From CAWCDJ01 sp963796675 (lineage in GTDB: Bacteria > Acidobacteriota > Terriglobia > Bryobacterales > Bryobacteraceae), in contig CAWCMS010000008.1 in the NCBI GenBank assembly GCA_963796675.1, positions 434,001 to 498,000 on the forward strand: a stretch of 64,000 bases of DNA, read 5' to 3'. Position numbers and translations under genes: made by a program. This document shows, piece after piece, positions 27,481 to 36,183 of this stretch (its first letter is position 1; every line of letters begins with the position of its first letter). The notes below the pieces were generated by a model, which was given only the letters and a program-made list of their open reading frames with translations, had not been told where the DNA came from and ran no database searches.

Positions 27481-28407
27481 TTATGCAGAGGCGGCCCAAA
27501 CTGTTTCAAATCGCTCGGCAGTCACAAATGACGATTGCGTTCCTACCGCGAGAGTCGAAAGCGCCGCGTACACATTCGCGCGGCGGATGGCTTCTGCCTC
27601 CTCGCAGCCTCCTGCCAGGAAGCACGCAAAGCTGCCAATAAAGGCGTCGCCCGCGCCCGTGGTATCGACAGGCTGCACCGGATGCGCGGAAATGTGCCGC
27701 ATGCCCTCCGGCCATGCGAGCAGCGCGCCGTTACCGCCGAGGGTCACGATCACGCGCCCGAGCCCGTGGGCGAGCAGCCAGCGGGCGCAGTCGCGCGCTT
27801 CATCCAGGCTCGATACCGTCATTCCGCTGAGCGCTTCCGCCTCAGTTTCGTTGGGGATTACGTAATCGGCATTGCCCGCGGCTTCGAGATCGAGCGGCTG
27901 GCCGGGCGCCGGATTGAGAATCGTGCGGACGCCCAGGCGGCGCGCGAGCCGCAGCGTGTGGTACACGGTTTCGAGCGGGATTTCGAGTTGCAGGACCACG
28001 CAGCCGGCACCGCGCAGCACATCCTCCGCCGCGTCGATATCGGCGGGCAGGAGCCGGTCATTGGCGCCCTTCACCACCAGAATACGATTCTGCCCGGAGC
28101 TATCGACAAAGATCGGCGCGACGCCGCTCGATACACCCGGGGTCGTCGTCACGTGCGAGGCATCGATGCCGCGCTTGCTGAAGTTTTCAATGGTAGCGGT
28201 TCCGAACAGGTCGTCGCCCACGCGGGCGATCATGGAGACGTGCGCGCCGCACAGGCACGCCGCCACCGCCTGGTTGGCGCCTTTGCCGCCGAAGCCGAGG
28301 TGAAATTCGCGTCCGAAGATAGTCTCCCCCGGACGGGGGAAACGATCGGTGAAGGTGGTGAGGTCGACGTTCGCGCTACCCACCACAACAATCTGAGGTT
28401 GCGGCAT
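27481..28407 (-). CDS. rbsK: Ribokinase (PfkB family)
   Basis: A 308-residue PfkB-fold sugar kinase phosphorylating D-ribose to ribose 5-phosphate. The N-terminal signature is VVVGSANVDLTTFTDRFPRPGET, the substrate motif is GFGGKGANQAVAA, and the C-terminal ATP/anion-hole motif is DTTGAGDAFIGSF with the catalytic Asp. The length is typical. There is no ribose transporter or repressor beside it, so it stands alone. It is convergent with the T6SS kinase gene. Confidence 0.94.
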   Translation of the reverse strand: MPQPQIVVVGSANVDLTTFTDRFPRPGETIFGREFHLGFGGKGANQAVAACLCGAHVSMIARVGDDLFGTATIENFSKRGIDASHVTTTPGVSSGVAPIFVDSSGQNRILVVKGANDRLLPADIDAAEDVLRGAGCVVLQLEIPLETVYHTLRLARRLGVRTILNPAPGQPLDLEAAGNADYVIPNETEAEALSGMTVSSLDEARDCARWLLAHGLGRVIVTLGGNGALLAWPEGMRHISAHPVQPVDTTGAGDAFIGSFACFLAGGCEEAEAIRRANVYAALSTLAVGTQSSFVTAERFETVWAASA

Positions 28408-28433
28408 GTTCCGGACGTCTAGTGTATCGAACG

Positions 28434-28892
28434 TCAGGCGTGAACGGCTGACGCATGCCGGCTAAGGAGCCAGCGTAAGAGCGGAACCAGGACCATGTAG
28501 GCCACGACGGCGGACACGAGTCCGCAGAACGCCCAGGCAACCAAGGCGTGCAGCGTCGCCGCTCCGAGCGTGGCCATCGCTTTACCCAGGTTCGTGTGAA
28601 CCAGAGACACGATGCCGTGGACGCTCCAGGCCGAGTGGTGTGCCCGGAAGAGCCACTCTCCCATCCGCAGAAACGGAATCAGGAGCGCCAGTTGCACCGG
28701 GGTGACCAGGCCATTCACCAGTTGGATCACCGGCAGATTCAGCCGGAGCATGGCCGCTGCTCCGGTGCACAACAGGGTGGTGAAACCGAGAACCGGAATG
28801 ATCCCGAGGAGGGCGCCCACAATAATGGAGAGCGCGATCTTTTCCGGGGTCAAGCTCTTGCCAAGCAGATGAATAATCTTCCTACGGATCAT
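28434..28892 (-). CDS. DUF2062 membrane protein
   Basis: The product is 152 residues from ATG 28892, preceded by AGGTAGGA. Three to four hydrophobic helices carry the DUF2062 pattern: KSLTPEKIALSIIVGALLGIIPVLGFTTLL, then LNLPVIQLVNGLVTPVQLALLIPFLRMGEWLF and a long C-terminal hydrophobic helix. An upstream in-frame ATG (28967) adds a non-family extension and is less likely. The biochemical role of DUF2062 is unknown; it often sits beside lipid or cell-envelope genes. Confidence 0.85.
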   Translation of the reverse strand: MIRRKIIHLLGKSLTPEKIALSIIVGALLGIIPVLGFTTLLCTGAAAMLRLNLPVIQLVNGLVTPVQLALLIPFLRMGEWLFRAHHSAWSVHGIVSLVHTNLGKAMATLGAATLHALVAWAFCGLVSAVVAYMVLVPLLRWLLSRHASAVHA

Positions 28893-29072
28893 TTCGGGTC
28901 CTACCTTTTGGATGGGCAGGCATCGCAACGAGATGCAATTGCGTTTCCACGAAGGGGTGAAAAGCAACAGGCTTCATCGCCTGCCGCTTCCGAGGCCGCT
29001 ATTCGCCGGTAGACTCGGCACGTTCACCGATTCGAGCGGGGCTTTTTCCGGCCCGTGGATTAGCCTGTGAGC

Positions 29073-29804
29073 ATGGAACCTTACCAATACAATTACCGTT
29101 ACCGCTGCCAGGCCGGATCGGCCGACCGGTTCCTTCCCGCTATCCTACTCATCGGCCTGGGCGCGATGTTCCTGCTGAACAATCTGCACCTGGTCTACTT
29201 TCACGATGTCGCACGCTACTGGCCGGCGATCCTGATCGCGGTGGGTCTGGTCAAACTGGTGGATTCGGCGGCCAACGAGGGGCGGATCGCGGGCGGCATC
29301 CTGGCGGCAGTGGGCGCCATCTTCATGGCGCAGTCGCTCGGATACCTGACGGTGGGGATCTTCGACCTCTGGCCGCTGATCCTGATCGCCGTCGGCGTGT
29401 GGATGGTGGTACAGCGTTCCTTCCCCTGGCCCTCGATGGGCAACAGCTCGAACGATTTGAAAAACGGCAGGATCCAGGAAGCCGCGGTATTCGGCGGCGG
29501 CAAACGCAATATCGCCGATCCCGACTTTCATGGCGGCAAGATCGATGCCGTCTTCGGCGGCTTCGAGATCGACCTGCGGCGCTCAGCCATCGTTGGCGAA
29601 TCGGCGGAAATGGAGATCAACGCGGTGTTCGGGGGCGTCGAAATCCGGGTGCCGGAGCACTGGCGCGTGGAAATGAAAGGCGCGGGCGTTTTCGGCGGCT
29701 ACTCGGACGAGACGAGGCAGCCCAGCCCCGCGGAATTCCCGGTGATCAAGCGGCTGATTTTGAAGGGTGCGGCGGTATTCGGCGGCGTGGTGGTCAAGAA
29801 TTGA
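29073..29804 (+). CDS. LiaF-like membrane protein (DUF5668 plus LiaF C-terminal type repeats)
   Basis: The product is about 243 residues. Four membrane helices in the first 115 residues contain the paired DUF5668 pattern (PAILLIGLGAMFLLNN, YWPAILIAVGLVKL, LWPLILIAVGVWMV). The C-terminal part has five VFGG turns (AVFGGGKRN, AVFGGFEID, AVFGGVEIR, GVFGGYSDE, AVFGGVVV), the beta-helical repeat of LiaF/YvqF proteins. In Firmicutes LiaF controls a cell-envelope-stress two-component system; here a histidine kinase follows four bases later, which supports a similar partnership. A GTG at 29067 is an alternative start. Confidence 0.88.
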   Translation: MEPYQYNYRYRCQAGSADRFLPAILLIGLGAMFLLNNLHLVYFHDVARYWPAILIAVGLVKLVDSAANEGRIAGGILAAVGAIFMAQSLGYLTVGIFDLWPLILIAVGVWMVVQRSFPWPSMGNSSNDLKNGRIQEAAVFGGGKRNIADPDFHGGKIDAVFGGFEIDLRRSAIVGESAEMEINAVFGGVEIRVPEHWRVEMKGAGVFGGYSDETRQPSPAEFPVIKRLILKGAAVFGGVVVKN

Positions 29805-29807
29805 GCC

Positions 29808-30857
29808 ATGCACCCGCTGCTGGTCCGCCGGCGCCGGCTGGTTGCCTACCTGCTGGCCTGGATACCGATCCTGGCACTGCTGGCCTATGTCGATTGGTCG
29901 GCGGGCGGCCTGCCGTGGAGGGAGGGCGCGGAAATCCTGGCTCCCGCGGTGCTGCTCTATGCGTTTGTCTGCCTCACACCGTGGTACGTGTGCCGCTCCC
30001 GGCCGCTGCGGCCTTCGAGCATCGGCGCCACCGCATTCACTCATGCGGGAGCGGCAGCCGCAGCCAGCCTGATCCTGGTGGGCAGCGCGTGGCTCTCGGC
30101 CAGCCTCTTCAATAAGGCGCTACCCCTGCTGCCAGTGCTCTATGGCATCGGAGTGCTGCTCTACCTGTTGTCGGTGGGACTGCACTATGCGGCGCTGGCT
30201 GCGGCGGCGTCGAGCGAGGCCGAAAAGCATGCCGCCGAGGCGCGCATGCTGGCTCGCGAGGCGGAGCTCGAGGTGCTGCGCATCCAGATCAATCCGCATT
30301 TCTTATTCAACAGCCTGCATTCTATCAGCGCCCTGACCACGGCCGACGGCGTTCGCGCACGCGAGATGTGTATCCGGCTGGCCGACTTCCTGCGCACCAG
30401 CCTGGGACTCGGGAAACGCGAGTCCATTCCGCTGCGGGAGGAACTCGCGCTGGCCCGCAGTTACCTCGAGGTGGAGCGCATCCGCTTCGGCGATCGCCTG
30501 CAGTTCGACCAGCAGATCGGCGATACCTGCCTGGACTGCATGGTGCCGCCGCTGCTCCTGCAGCCGCTGGTCGAAAACGCCGTGAAACACGGGATCGCGA
30601 GCCTGGTAGAGGGGGGAGCGATCCGCCTGGAGGCCGACCGCAGAGGCCCCGACGTCCGCATCACCCTCGAGAATGCCTTCGACCCCGAAGCGGCTCCGCG
30701 GCGCAGTCTGGGAATGGGGCTGCATCATGTCAAGCGGCGGCTGGAAGTTCGTTACGGCAAAGAAGCGCAATTCGAAACCAGCGCGGAGGGCTCGCTCTAC
30801 CGCGTGGTGTTGCGATTTCCCTGCGAATCGCCCATAGCCTCGAGCAGCCGCGCGTAG
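29808..30857 (+). CDS. LytS-type sensor histidine kinase
   Basis: The product is 349 residues. Four hydrophobic segments in the first 130 residues lead into a short coiled coil (EKHAAEARMLAREAELEVL), then the His_kinase domain with phospho-acceptor His164 in INPHFLFNSLHSI, and an ATPase domain (PPLLLQPLVENAVKHGI, GMGLHHVKRRLEVRYG). It follows the LiaF-like gene directly. Its 3' end overlaps, tail to tail, the LytTR regulator gene by 61 bases, so the presumed partner is encoded convergently instead of in the same operon. Confidence 0.92.
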   Translation: MHPLLVRRRRLVAYLLAWIPILALLAYVDWSAGGLPWREGAEILAPAVLLYAFVCLTPWYVCRSRPLRPSSIGATAFTHAGAAAAASLILVGSAWLSASLFNKALPLLPVLYGIGVLLYLLSVGLHYAALAAAASSEAEKHAAEARMLAREAELEVLRIQINPHFLFNSLHSISALTTADGVRAREMCIRLADFLRTSLGLGKRESIPLREELALARSYLEVERIRFGDRLQFDQQIGDTCLDCMVPPLLLQPLVENAVKHGIASLVEGGAIRLEADRRGPDVRITLENAFDPEAAPRRSLGMGLHHVKRRLEVRYGKEAQFETSAEGSLYRVVLRFPCESPIASSSRA

Positions 30858-31570
30858 CCCGAGCGGCTCACCGGCAGCCGGGTGCCGTCCGTCAGAATCG
30901 CCAGCCGGCTTTCCTTGCCGTACGGCTCGATTCGCGCCACCCGTTCCAGGTTGACGATAGCGGAGCGGTGGATGCGCACAAAACGCGCCGGATCGAGGGC
31001 CGTTTCCAGAGACGCGATGGGCTGCTGTTTCAGATAGCTTTTGCCGCCGCTGTACAAGGCCACGTAATCGTCCTGCGCCTGCACGTAGTCGAGCTTATCG
31101 AGCGGAATCACGTGGACGCGGGTCCCGTCTTTGACCACGATGCGCTGCGGGCGCTCGGCGGCGGGCCGTTCGACCGCTACTTCCCGCGGGAGGGGGCTGC
31201 GCTCGCCCAACCGGGCCTTGGCGCGATCGAGCGCCTTCTCGAAGCGTTCGGCGCTGAAGGGCTTCAAGAGATAATCCACCGCGTGGGCGTCGAAAGCCCG
31301 CATGGCGTATTGATCGTATGCCGTCACGAAGACCACCGCGGGGCCGGGCTCGATCAGTTCAATCACCTCGAAGCCATCGAGCTTGGGCATCTGGACGTCC
31401 AAAAAGAGGATATCCGGGGAGGCTTCGGCTATCGCCTTGACCGCTTCAAATCCGTTGGCGCACTCGGCGGCGATCGCGATTTCCGGATGAGCCGCCAGCA
31501 ATTCCCGCAGAAAGCCGCGCGCCAGCTCCTCATCGTCGACAATCACCGCTTTGTATTCCCGGGGAGCCAT
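30797..31570 (-). CDS. LytTR-type response regulator
   Basis: The product is 257 residues. The receiver domain (about 7-120) has the acidic pair at 12-13, phospho-acceptor Asp58 in LFLDVQMPKLDG, Thr in FVTAYD and Lys in LLKPF. The LytTR DNA-binding domain (about 142-245) has GTRVHVIPLDKLDYVQAQDDYVALY and RIHRSAIVNLERVARIEP. The C-terminal end is encoded on the strand opposite the end of the LytS-type kinase gene. Confidence 0.94.
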   Translation of the reverse strand: MAPREYKAVIVDDEELARGFLRELLAAHPEIAIAAECANGFEAVKAIAEASPDILFLDVQMPKLDGFEVIELIEPGPAVVFVTAYDQYAMRAFDAHAVDYLLKPFSAERFEKALDRAKARLGERSPLPREVAVERPAAERPQRIVVKDGTRVHVIPLDKLDYVQAQDDYVALYSGGKSYLKQQPIASLETALDPARFVRIHRSAIVNLERVARIEPYGKESRLAILTDGTRLPVSRSGYARLLEAMGDSQGNRNTTR

Positions 31571-31693
31571 CTTCAGCCAATGTACACCGTTTCACCTTCA
31601 CGGTTTAACCCGGGTTTCGATTGTGCGACAATGTGGAAACTCGAAAAAAAACAGAGAGGCCACCAACGGAGGGGGCGGTCGGAGAGGCTTGCC

Positions 31694-31975
31694 GTGAGCG
31701 ATCGAGCCAGGACGCCGTTTGACAGCATCGAAGGTTCCCACGAGTATGTAGCTCTGCTCGCGGAGGCCATCGAAGAAGCCCGACTGGAGATCGAGTCCGA
31801 AATCGCAGCCGCCGAAGGCGAGCACGCGGCCCGCCGCAAAGAGGCGCTGTTCCTGGTTTCCTACAATCTGAGCAAGCTCAAAATTCATATCACCACCAGC
31901 CGGCGCATTCTGAACGATTTGCGTACCCTGCGCCGCCTGCTGCTGGCCGAACGGGGCATGGCCGCGGCCGAATAG
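31694..31975 (+). CDS. Small helical hypothetical protein
   Basis: The product is a 93-residue cytoplasmic protein. GTG 31694 is chosen because GGAGAGG lies six bases upstream; an in-frame ATG at 31631 would add a basic, unstructured 21-residue extension. The sequence is almost entirely helical and charged (YVALLAEAIEEARLEIESEI, RRKEALFLVSYNLSKLKI, RRILNDLRTLRRLLLAERG). I do not recognise a family. It precedes carD by 250 bases and may be a separate transcription unit. Confidence 0.65.
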   Translation: MSDRARTPFDSIEGSHEYVALLAEAIEEARLEIESEIAAAEGEHAARRKEALFLVSYNLSKLKIHITTSRRILNDLRTLRRLLLAERGMAAAE

Positions 31976-32093
31976 AGCCGCCAAAACTCGCTCGAAGCAA
32001 GTACCACGTCCTGGGGGTGTACTCAGACTTTTCGGGGCGCGGCTAGCGTTCATCCCGCCTAGAGCCGATTCTGTATTTTTTCGTCATGGGCGT

Positions 32094-32122
32094 CGAAAAC
32101 CCGCAACTGGCGCGGGTTTTCG
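32094..32122. terminator. Strong hairpin upstream of carD
   Basis: CGAAAACCCGC (32094-32104) pairs with GCGGGTTTTCG (32112-32122) across a 7-base loop. The stem is 11 bp with a T-rich 3' side inside the stem. It can end transcription from the small upstream gene and insulate the carD promoter that follows 12 bases later. Confidence 0.5.
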
Positions 32123-32134
32123 CGACAATATCTC

Positions 32135-32163
32135 TTGACAGTATTCGTTGTGCAGCGTACCAT
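32135..32163 (+). promoter_or_regulatory. carD promoter
   Basis: TTGACA (32135-32140), a 17-base spacer, and TACCAT (32158-32163, four of six matches). The predicted leader to ATG 32225 is about 55 bases. Confidence 0.5.
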
Positions 32164-32224
32164 TCAAGAGTTGTCGCGCAAGTTAGCTGCAACACTTGAC
32201 AGCGGTGGTTGTGGGGGACCCCGT

Positions 32225-32734
32225 ATGACCTTTCAGATTGGCGATAAAGTCGTCTATCCCAACCAGGGTGTTGGGACAATCGAGAATATCAGCACCCGCT
32301 CCTTCGGTTCCGCATTCGAAAAGTTTTACCTGCTGCGGTTCGGAACCAACAGCATGACCGTATTGGTCCCATTTTCGAATGTGGGCAATATCGGGCTGAG
32401 AAGAGTCACCAAAGACCGCGAAATCTCGCGGGTTCTTTCTTATCTTTCCAACGGCTTATGCATGATCAATCCGGATTGGAAGGTGCGTTTCAAAGAGAAC
32501 ACCGACAAAATGCAGAGCGGCGATCTGCTACGGGCTGCCGAGGTTTTCAAGGCCTTGCTGCAGTTGCACGTCGATAAGCCGCTTTCTTTCCGGGAAAAGA
32601 AGATGCTCGATCGCGCCCGCCACATGCTGGTTTCCGAGATCTCGATCGCGCGCGACGTTCCGGAGATTCACGCGACCGCGATGCTGCAGCGCGCGCTCGC
32701 CAAAGCCGGTTTGCCCCTGCCCGCAACCGCGTAA
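32225..32734 (+). CDS. carD: CarD family transcriptional regulator
   Basis: The product is 169 residues from ATG 32225. The N-terminal RNA-polymerase-interacting Tudor-like domain (FQIGDKVVYPNQGVGTIENI, FEKFYLLRFGTNSMTVLVP) is followed by the helical CarD C-terminal domain (REISRVLSYLSNG, LLRAAEVFKALLQLHVDKPLSFREKKMLDRA). CarD stabilises open complexes at rRNA and housekeeping promoters. The longer open frame starting at 32135 would include the promoter and is rejected. Confidence 0.95.
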   Translation: MTFQIGDKVVYPNQGVGTIENISTRSFGSAFEKFYLLRFGTNSMTVLVPFSNVGNIGLRRVTKDREISRVLSYLSNGLCMINPDWKVRFKENTDKMQSGDLLRAAEVFKALLQLHVDKPLSFREKKMLDRARHMLVSEISIARDVPEIHATAMLQRALAKAGLPLPATA

Positions 32735-32758
32735 TCAGGCATAGAATCGAGAAACTCG

Positions 32759-32784
32759 TAGCGCAGGTCATGCGGCCTGCGCTA
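32759..32784. repeat. Perfect 9-bp hairpin between carD and the zinc-ribbon gene
   Basis: TAGCGCAGG (32759-32767) and CCTGCGCTA (32776-32784) flank an 8-base loop. The right arm runs into TATGAT (32783-32788), a possible -10 element for the next gene, so it could be an operator or a terminator without a T tract. Confidence 0.4.
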
Positions 32785-32800
32785 TGATCCTGCCTGGATC

Positions 32801-33490
32801 ATGTACTGCCATCAGTGTGGAACCCAAGCGTCTCCAGGGGCTGGCTTTTGCACCTCCTGCGGGACCCCGTACGGCGCCGCCGCGCCGTCCGCCATGGTCA
32901 CCTGGACACCACCCGTCGGCATTCAGAGCTATACCGGCCACTGGATCGGTGAAGGCTGGCGGCTGGTGACGTCCAACCTCGGCGTATTTTTCCTGATGGC
33001 GCTGGTCTACTGCTTCCTCACGTCGGCGGTGCCGGTGATTCTGCAGGGGCCCCTCTCGGTAGGCTTCCACCTTTTCTGCATCAGGAAACTGTTCGGACGC
33101 CGGGCGGAGTTCGCCGACCTCTTTAAGGGCTTCGATTTCTTTGTCCCCTCGCTCGTGGCATCGCTGCTCATCTCGATCCTGGTTTCGGTGGGCCTGGTAT
33201 TCCTCATCATCCCCGGCCTGGTGCTGGCGGCGATGTACCAGTTTGCCTACCTCTTCATCTTCGATAAGCGAATGGATTTCTGGCCCGCCATGCAGGCAAG
33301 CCACGCGGTGGTGAAGAACGACTACGTGGGTTTCACTCTCTTTGTGCTGGCGCTGATCGGGATCAACGTTCTCGGATTTCTCTGCCTCGTGGTCGGCATT
33401 TTTGTCACGATCCCGCTGTCGTTTGCGGCGATTACTGTGGCCTATCGCGACGTCGTCGGCTTCGAGCAGCAGACCCTCGCGGCACTCTAG
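32801..33490 (+). CDS. Zinc-ribbon membrane protein
   Basis: The product is 229 residues. The N-terminal zinc ribbon has four cysteines (CHQCG and CTSCG) in the first 20 residues. After a linker come about five hydrophobic helices in the DUF975-like pattern (LGVFFLMALVYCFL, then LVASLLISILVSVGLVFLII, GFTLFVLALIGINVLGFLCL). The characteristic basic helix-turn (SVGFHLFCIRKLFGRRAEF) sits after the first helix. It is probably a membrane-remodelling or stress-related protein. No enzymatic motif is seen. Confidence 0.8.
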   Translation: MYCHQCGTQASPGAGFCTSCGTPYGAAAPSAMVTWTPPVGIQSYTGHWIGEGWRLVTSNLGVFFLMALVYCFLTSAVPVILQGPLSVGFHLFCIRKLFGRRAEFADLFKGFDFFVPSLVASLLISILVSVGLVFLIIPGLVLAAMYQFAYLFIFDKRMDFWPAMQASHAVVKNDYVGFTLFVLALIGINVLGFLCLVVGIFVTIPLSFAAITVAYRDVVGFEQQTLAAL

Positions 33491-33599
33491 CCGGCGGATT
33501 CGGAGTTGCTCCTCCCGCGACGATTATGATATCGTCCTGATCACCGGTAACTTATAGCAAAATGAGGGGAATTCTGTCGGGCCGAAGAGGAGTCTGGGG

Positions 33600-34382
33600 A
33601 TGTTGCTCGCTCCAATAATCTGGGTCCTCGCGGTCGTCATCGTTTACCTTTTCGCTGCCAAGACGTGGTGGTTCCCGCCTCCGATTACCCAGCACGGACA
33701 CCTCTACGACGCGCAGTTCATGCGGACCCTGGTGGTGGTCGGGATCATCTTTTTCCTCGCCCAGGCCGCGCTCGGCTACGTGATCGTGCGCTTCCGCAAT
33801 AACGGCGGGCGCGCCGGCTACTCGCACGGTAACAACAAGCTCGAAACTCTCTGGACCATAGCCACCGGGGTACTTTTTCTGGGCCTGGTCATCATGGGCA
33901 CGAAGATCTGGGCCGGCGTCCATTTCGATGAAGCGCCGCCCGATGCCATCCCGGTCGAAGTGCTCTCCCGCCAGTTCGCCTGGAACTTCCGCTATCCGGG
34001 CCCCGACGGCAAGTTCGGCCATACCGATCTCAAGCTCGTCAACGACGCGGCCGGCAACCCGTTCGGAATCGATCCCAACGACCCTGCCGGCAAGGACGAT
34101 ATCGTCAGCGCCTCGCTCAAGGTGCCGGTCAATCGCGATATTAAGCTGATCCTACACTCCCGCGACGTGATCCACAGTTTCTTCGTCCGCGAACTAAGGC
34201 TGAAGCAGGATCTGGTCCCCGGCATGGAGATTCCGCTGCATTTCCGCGCGGAGAGCACCGGCATTTTCGAAGTTCCCTGCTCCGAACTTTGCGGCCTGGG
34301 CCACTACCAGATGCGCACCACCATGCAAGTGATGACACAATCGCAATTCGACCACTGGAAGGAACAGCAGGCCCAGCAATGA
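33600..34382 (+). CDS. coxB: Cytochrome c oxidase subunit II
   Basis: The product is 260 residues with two N-terminal membrane helices (about 5-22 and 38-60) and a periplasmic CuA domain. CuA ligands are visible: His in VIHSFFVREL, then CSELCGLGHYQM with the two cysteines, Glu, His and Met. The cluster is complete, and there is no fused cytochrome c domain. The ribosome binding site GAGGAG is upstream. It is the first gene of the oxidase operon, which runs to the PQQ dehydrogenase with gaps of a few bases or overlaps. Confidence 0.96.
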   Translation: MLLAPIIWVLAVVIVYLFAAKTWWFPPPITQHGHLYDAQFMRTLVVVGIIFFLAQAALGYVIVRFRNNGGRAGYSHGNNKLETLWTIATGVLFLGLVIMGTKIWAGVHFDEAPPDAIPVEVLSRQFAWNFRYPGPDGKFGHTDLKLVNDAAGNPFGIDPNDPAGKDDIVSASLKVPVNRDIKLILHSRDVIHSFFVRELRLKQDLVPGMEIPLHFRAESTGIFEVPCSELCGLGHYQMRTTMQVMTQSQFDHWKEQQAQQ

Positions 34383-34407
34383 CGCCGCTTAGCCCGAGGT
34401 AAACCCT

Positions 34408-36183
34408 ATGTCTTCTGCCGCAGCCCATCGAGCCCACGTCGCGCCCCGAGGCTTCGTCCGAAGGTACATCTTCAGCGTCGACCACAAAGTCATCGGCATC
34501 CAGTATTACTTCCTCGGTCTGTTTTCGGCCTTCATCGGGATCGCGCTCTCGCTGTTGATGCGGTACCACATGGTCAATCCGAACACGTCGGTATCGTGGT
34601 TCGGAAAGCTGTGGCCGAATGAGGCGGCCGGCGGCATCATGACGCCGGAGCTCTACCTTTCGCTCATGACCATGCACGGCACCATCATGGTGTTTTTCGT
34701 CCTCACCACGGTGCCGCAAAGCGGGTTCGGCAATTTCTTTTTGCCGCTACAGATCGGCGCCGAGGACATGGCGTTTCCGGTGCTCAACATGCTCTCGTTC
34801 TGGAGCACGTTCGCGGCGCTCGTGGTGATGGTGTCTGCATTCTTCGTGCAAGGCGGCGCGCCGCTCTCCGGATGGACCGCATACCCGCCGCTTTCGGCCG
34901 CCGGACGCGTCACTGGTCCCGGCGAGGGGTTGGGCCAAACGCTGTGGATCATCAGCATCGCGATCTTCTGCCTGGCGTCGCTGATGGGCGCCATCAACTT
35001 CATCGCCACCACCCTCGAACTGCGCGCCAAAGGCATGCGCCTGATGCGAATGCCGCTCACCTGCTGGACCTGGCTGATCACGGCCGTGCTCGGCCTGCTG
35101 GGATTCGCGGTGCTGCTGGCGGCCGGCGTCCTGCTCCTCCTCGACCGCACGCTGGGGACCAGCTTCTTTCTGCCGGCCGGCCTGATGATCAACGATCAGA
35201 TCATCGCCAATCACAAAGGCGGCTCGCCGCTGCTCTGGCAACACCTGTTCTGGTTCTTCGGACATCCCGAGGTCTACATCGCCATCCTGCCCGGCATGGG
35301 CGTGACCTCGCAATTGCTCGCCACCTTCGCGCGCAAGCCGATCTTCGGCTACAAGGCGATGGTCTACGCGCTGCTGAGCATCGGCTTCCTGGGCTTCCTG
35401 GTGTGGGGCCACCACATGTTCATGAGCGGCATGAACCCGTATTCGGCGCTGGCGTTTGCGACGCTCACGATGTGCATCGGGATCCCCTCCGCCATCAAGA
35501 CGTTCAACTGGCTGGGGACGCTGTGGAACGGCAAGATCCGGTTCACCACCGCGATGCTGTTCGCGCTCGCCTTCGTTTCGCTGTTCGTCACCGGCGGTGT
35601 GAGCGGGATTTTTCTGGCGCAGCCGGCGCTCGACCTCTACTTTCACGACACCTATTTCGTGGTCGGCCACTTCCACATGATCATGGGGGTGGCGGCGATC
35701 TTCGGGATGTTCGCGGCGACTTTCTACTGGTTCCCCAAGATGTTCGGCCGCATGATGAACGAGACGCTGGGCAAGATCCACTTCTATCTCACGTTCATCG
35801 GGGTCTACTGCATCTTCATTCCGATGCACTTTCTGGGGATCGTCGGCAATCCGCGCCGCTACGCCGATTTCACCAATGTCGAATTCCTGGCGCCCATGAT
35901 TCCCATGCACCAGTTCATCACCTGGGCGGCGTACATCACAGCAGGCGTGCAGTTGCTCTTCATCCTGAACCTGTTTTGGAGCCTCATGAAGGGGCCGCGC
36001 GCGGAGATCAATCCCTGGCAGGCTACTACGCTCGAATGGACGGTGGCCTCGCCGCCGCCGCCCGACAATTTCGGGGGCACGCTCCCGGTGATCCATCACG
36101 GTCCCTATGAATACAGCGTGCCGGGGGCCGCGAAAGATTTCATCATGCAAACGGACCCAGCGGGGGTCCATTCCACGGACTAA
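34408..36183 (+). CDS. coxA: Cytochrome c oxidase subunit I
   Basis: The product is a 591-residue haem-copper oxidase core with about twelve membrane helices. The low-spin haem ligand is in LMTMHGTIMVFF. The CuB site is WFFGHPEVYIAILPGMG and WGHHMFMSGMN, and the haem a3/a ligands are in HDTYFVVGHFHMIMG. It reduces oxygen and pumps protons. The proton-path and A-type features (GHPEVYI) fit an aa3-type oxidase. The stop codon overlaps the next start by one base (TAATG). Confidence 0.97.
   Translation: MSSAAAHRAHVAPRGFVRRYIFSVDHKVIGIQYYFLGLFSAFIGIALSLLMRYHMVNPNTSVSWFGKLWPNEAAGGIMTPELYLSLMTMHGTIMVFFVLTTVPQSGFGNFFLPLQIGAEDMAFPVLNMLSFWSTFAALVVMVSAFFVQGGAPLSGWTAYPPLSAAGRVTGPGEGLGQTLWIISIAIFCLASLMGAINFIATTLELRAKGMRLMRMPLTCWTWLITAVLGLLGFAVLLAAGVLLLLDRTLGTSFFLPAGLMINDQIIANHKGGSPLLWQHLFWFFGHPEVYIAILPGMGVTSQLLATFARKPIFGYKAMVYALLSIGFLGFLVWGHHMFMSGMNPYSALAFATLTMCIGIPSAIKTFNWLGTLWNGKIRFTTAMLFALAFVSLFVTGGVSGIFLAQPALDLYFHDTYFVVGHFHMIMGVAAIFGMFAATFYWFPKMFGRMMNETLGKIHFYLTFIGVYCIFIPMHFLGIVGNPRRYADFTNVEFLAPMIPMHQFITWAAYITAGVQLLFILNLFWSLMKGPRAEINPWQATTLEWTVASPPPPDNFGGTLPVIHHGPYEYSVPGAAKDFIMQTDPAGVHSTD

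Noticed and set aside
32195..32225. Second TTGACA (32196-32201) as another carD promoter
   Set aside because: There is no acceptable -10 element within 16-18 bases; the spacing would run into the start codon.
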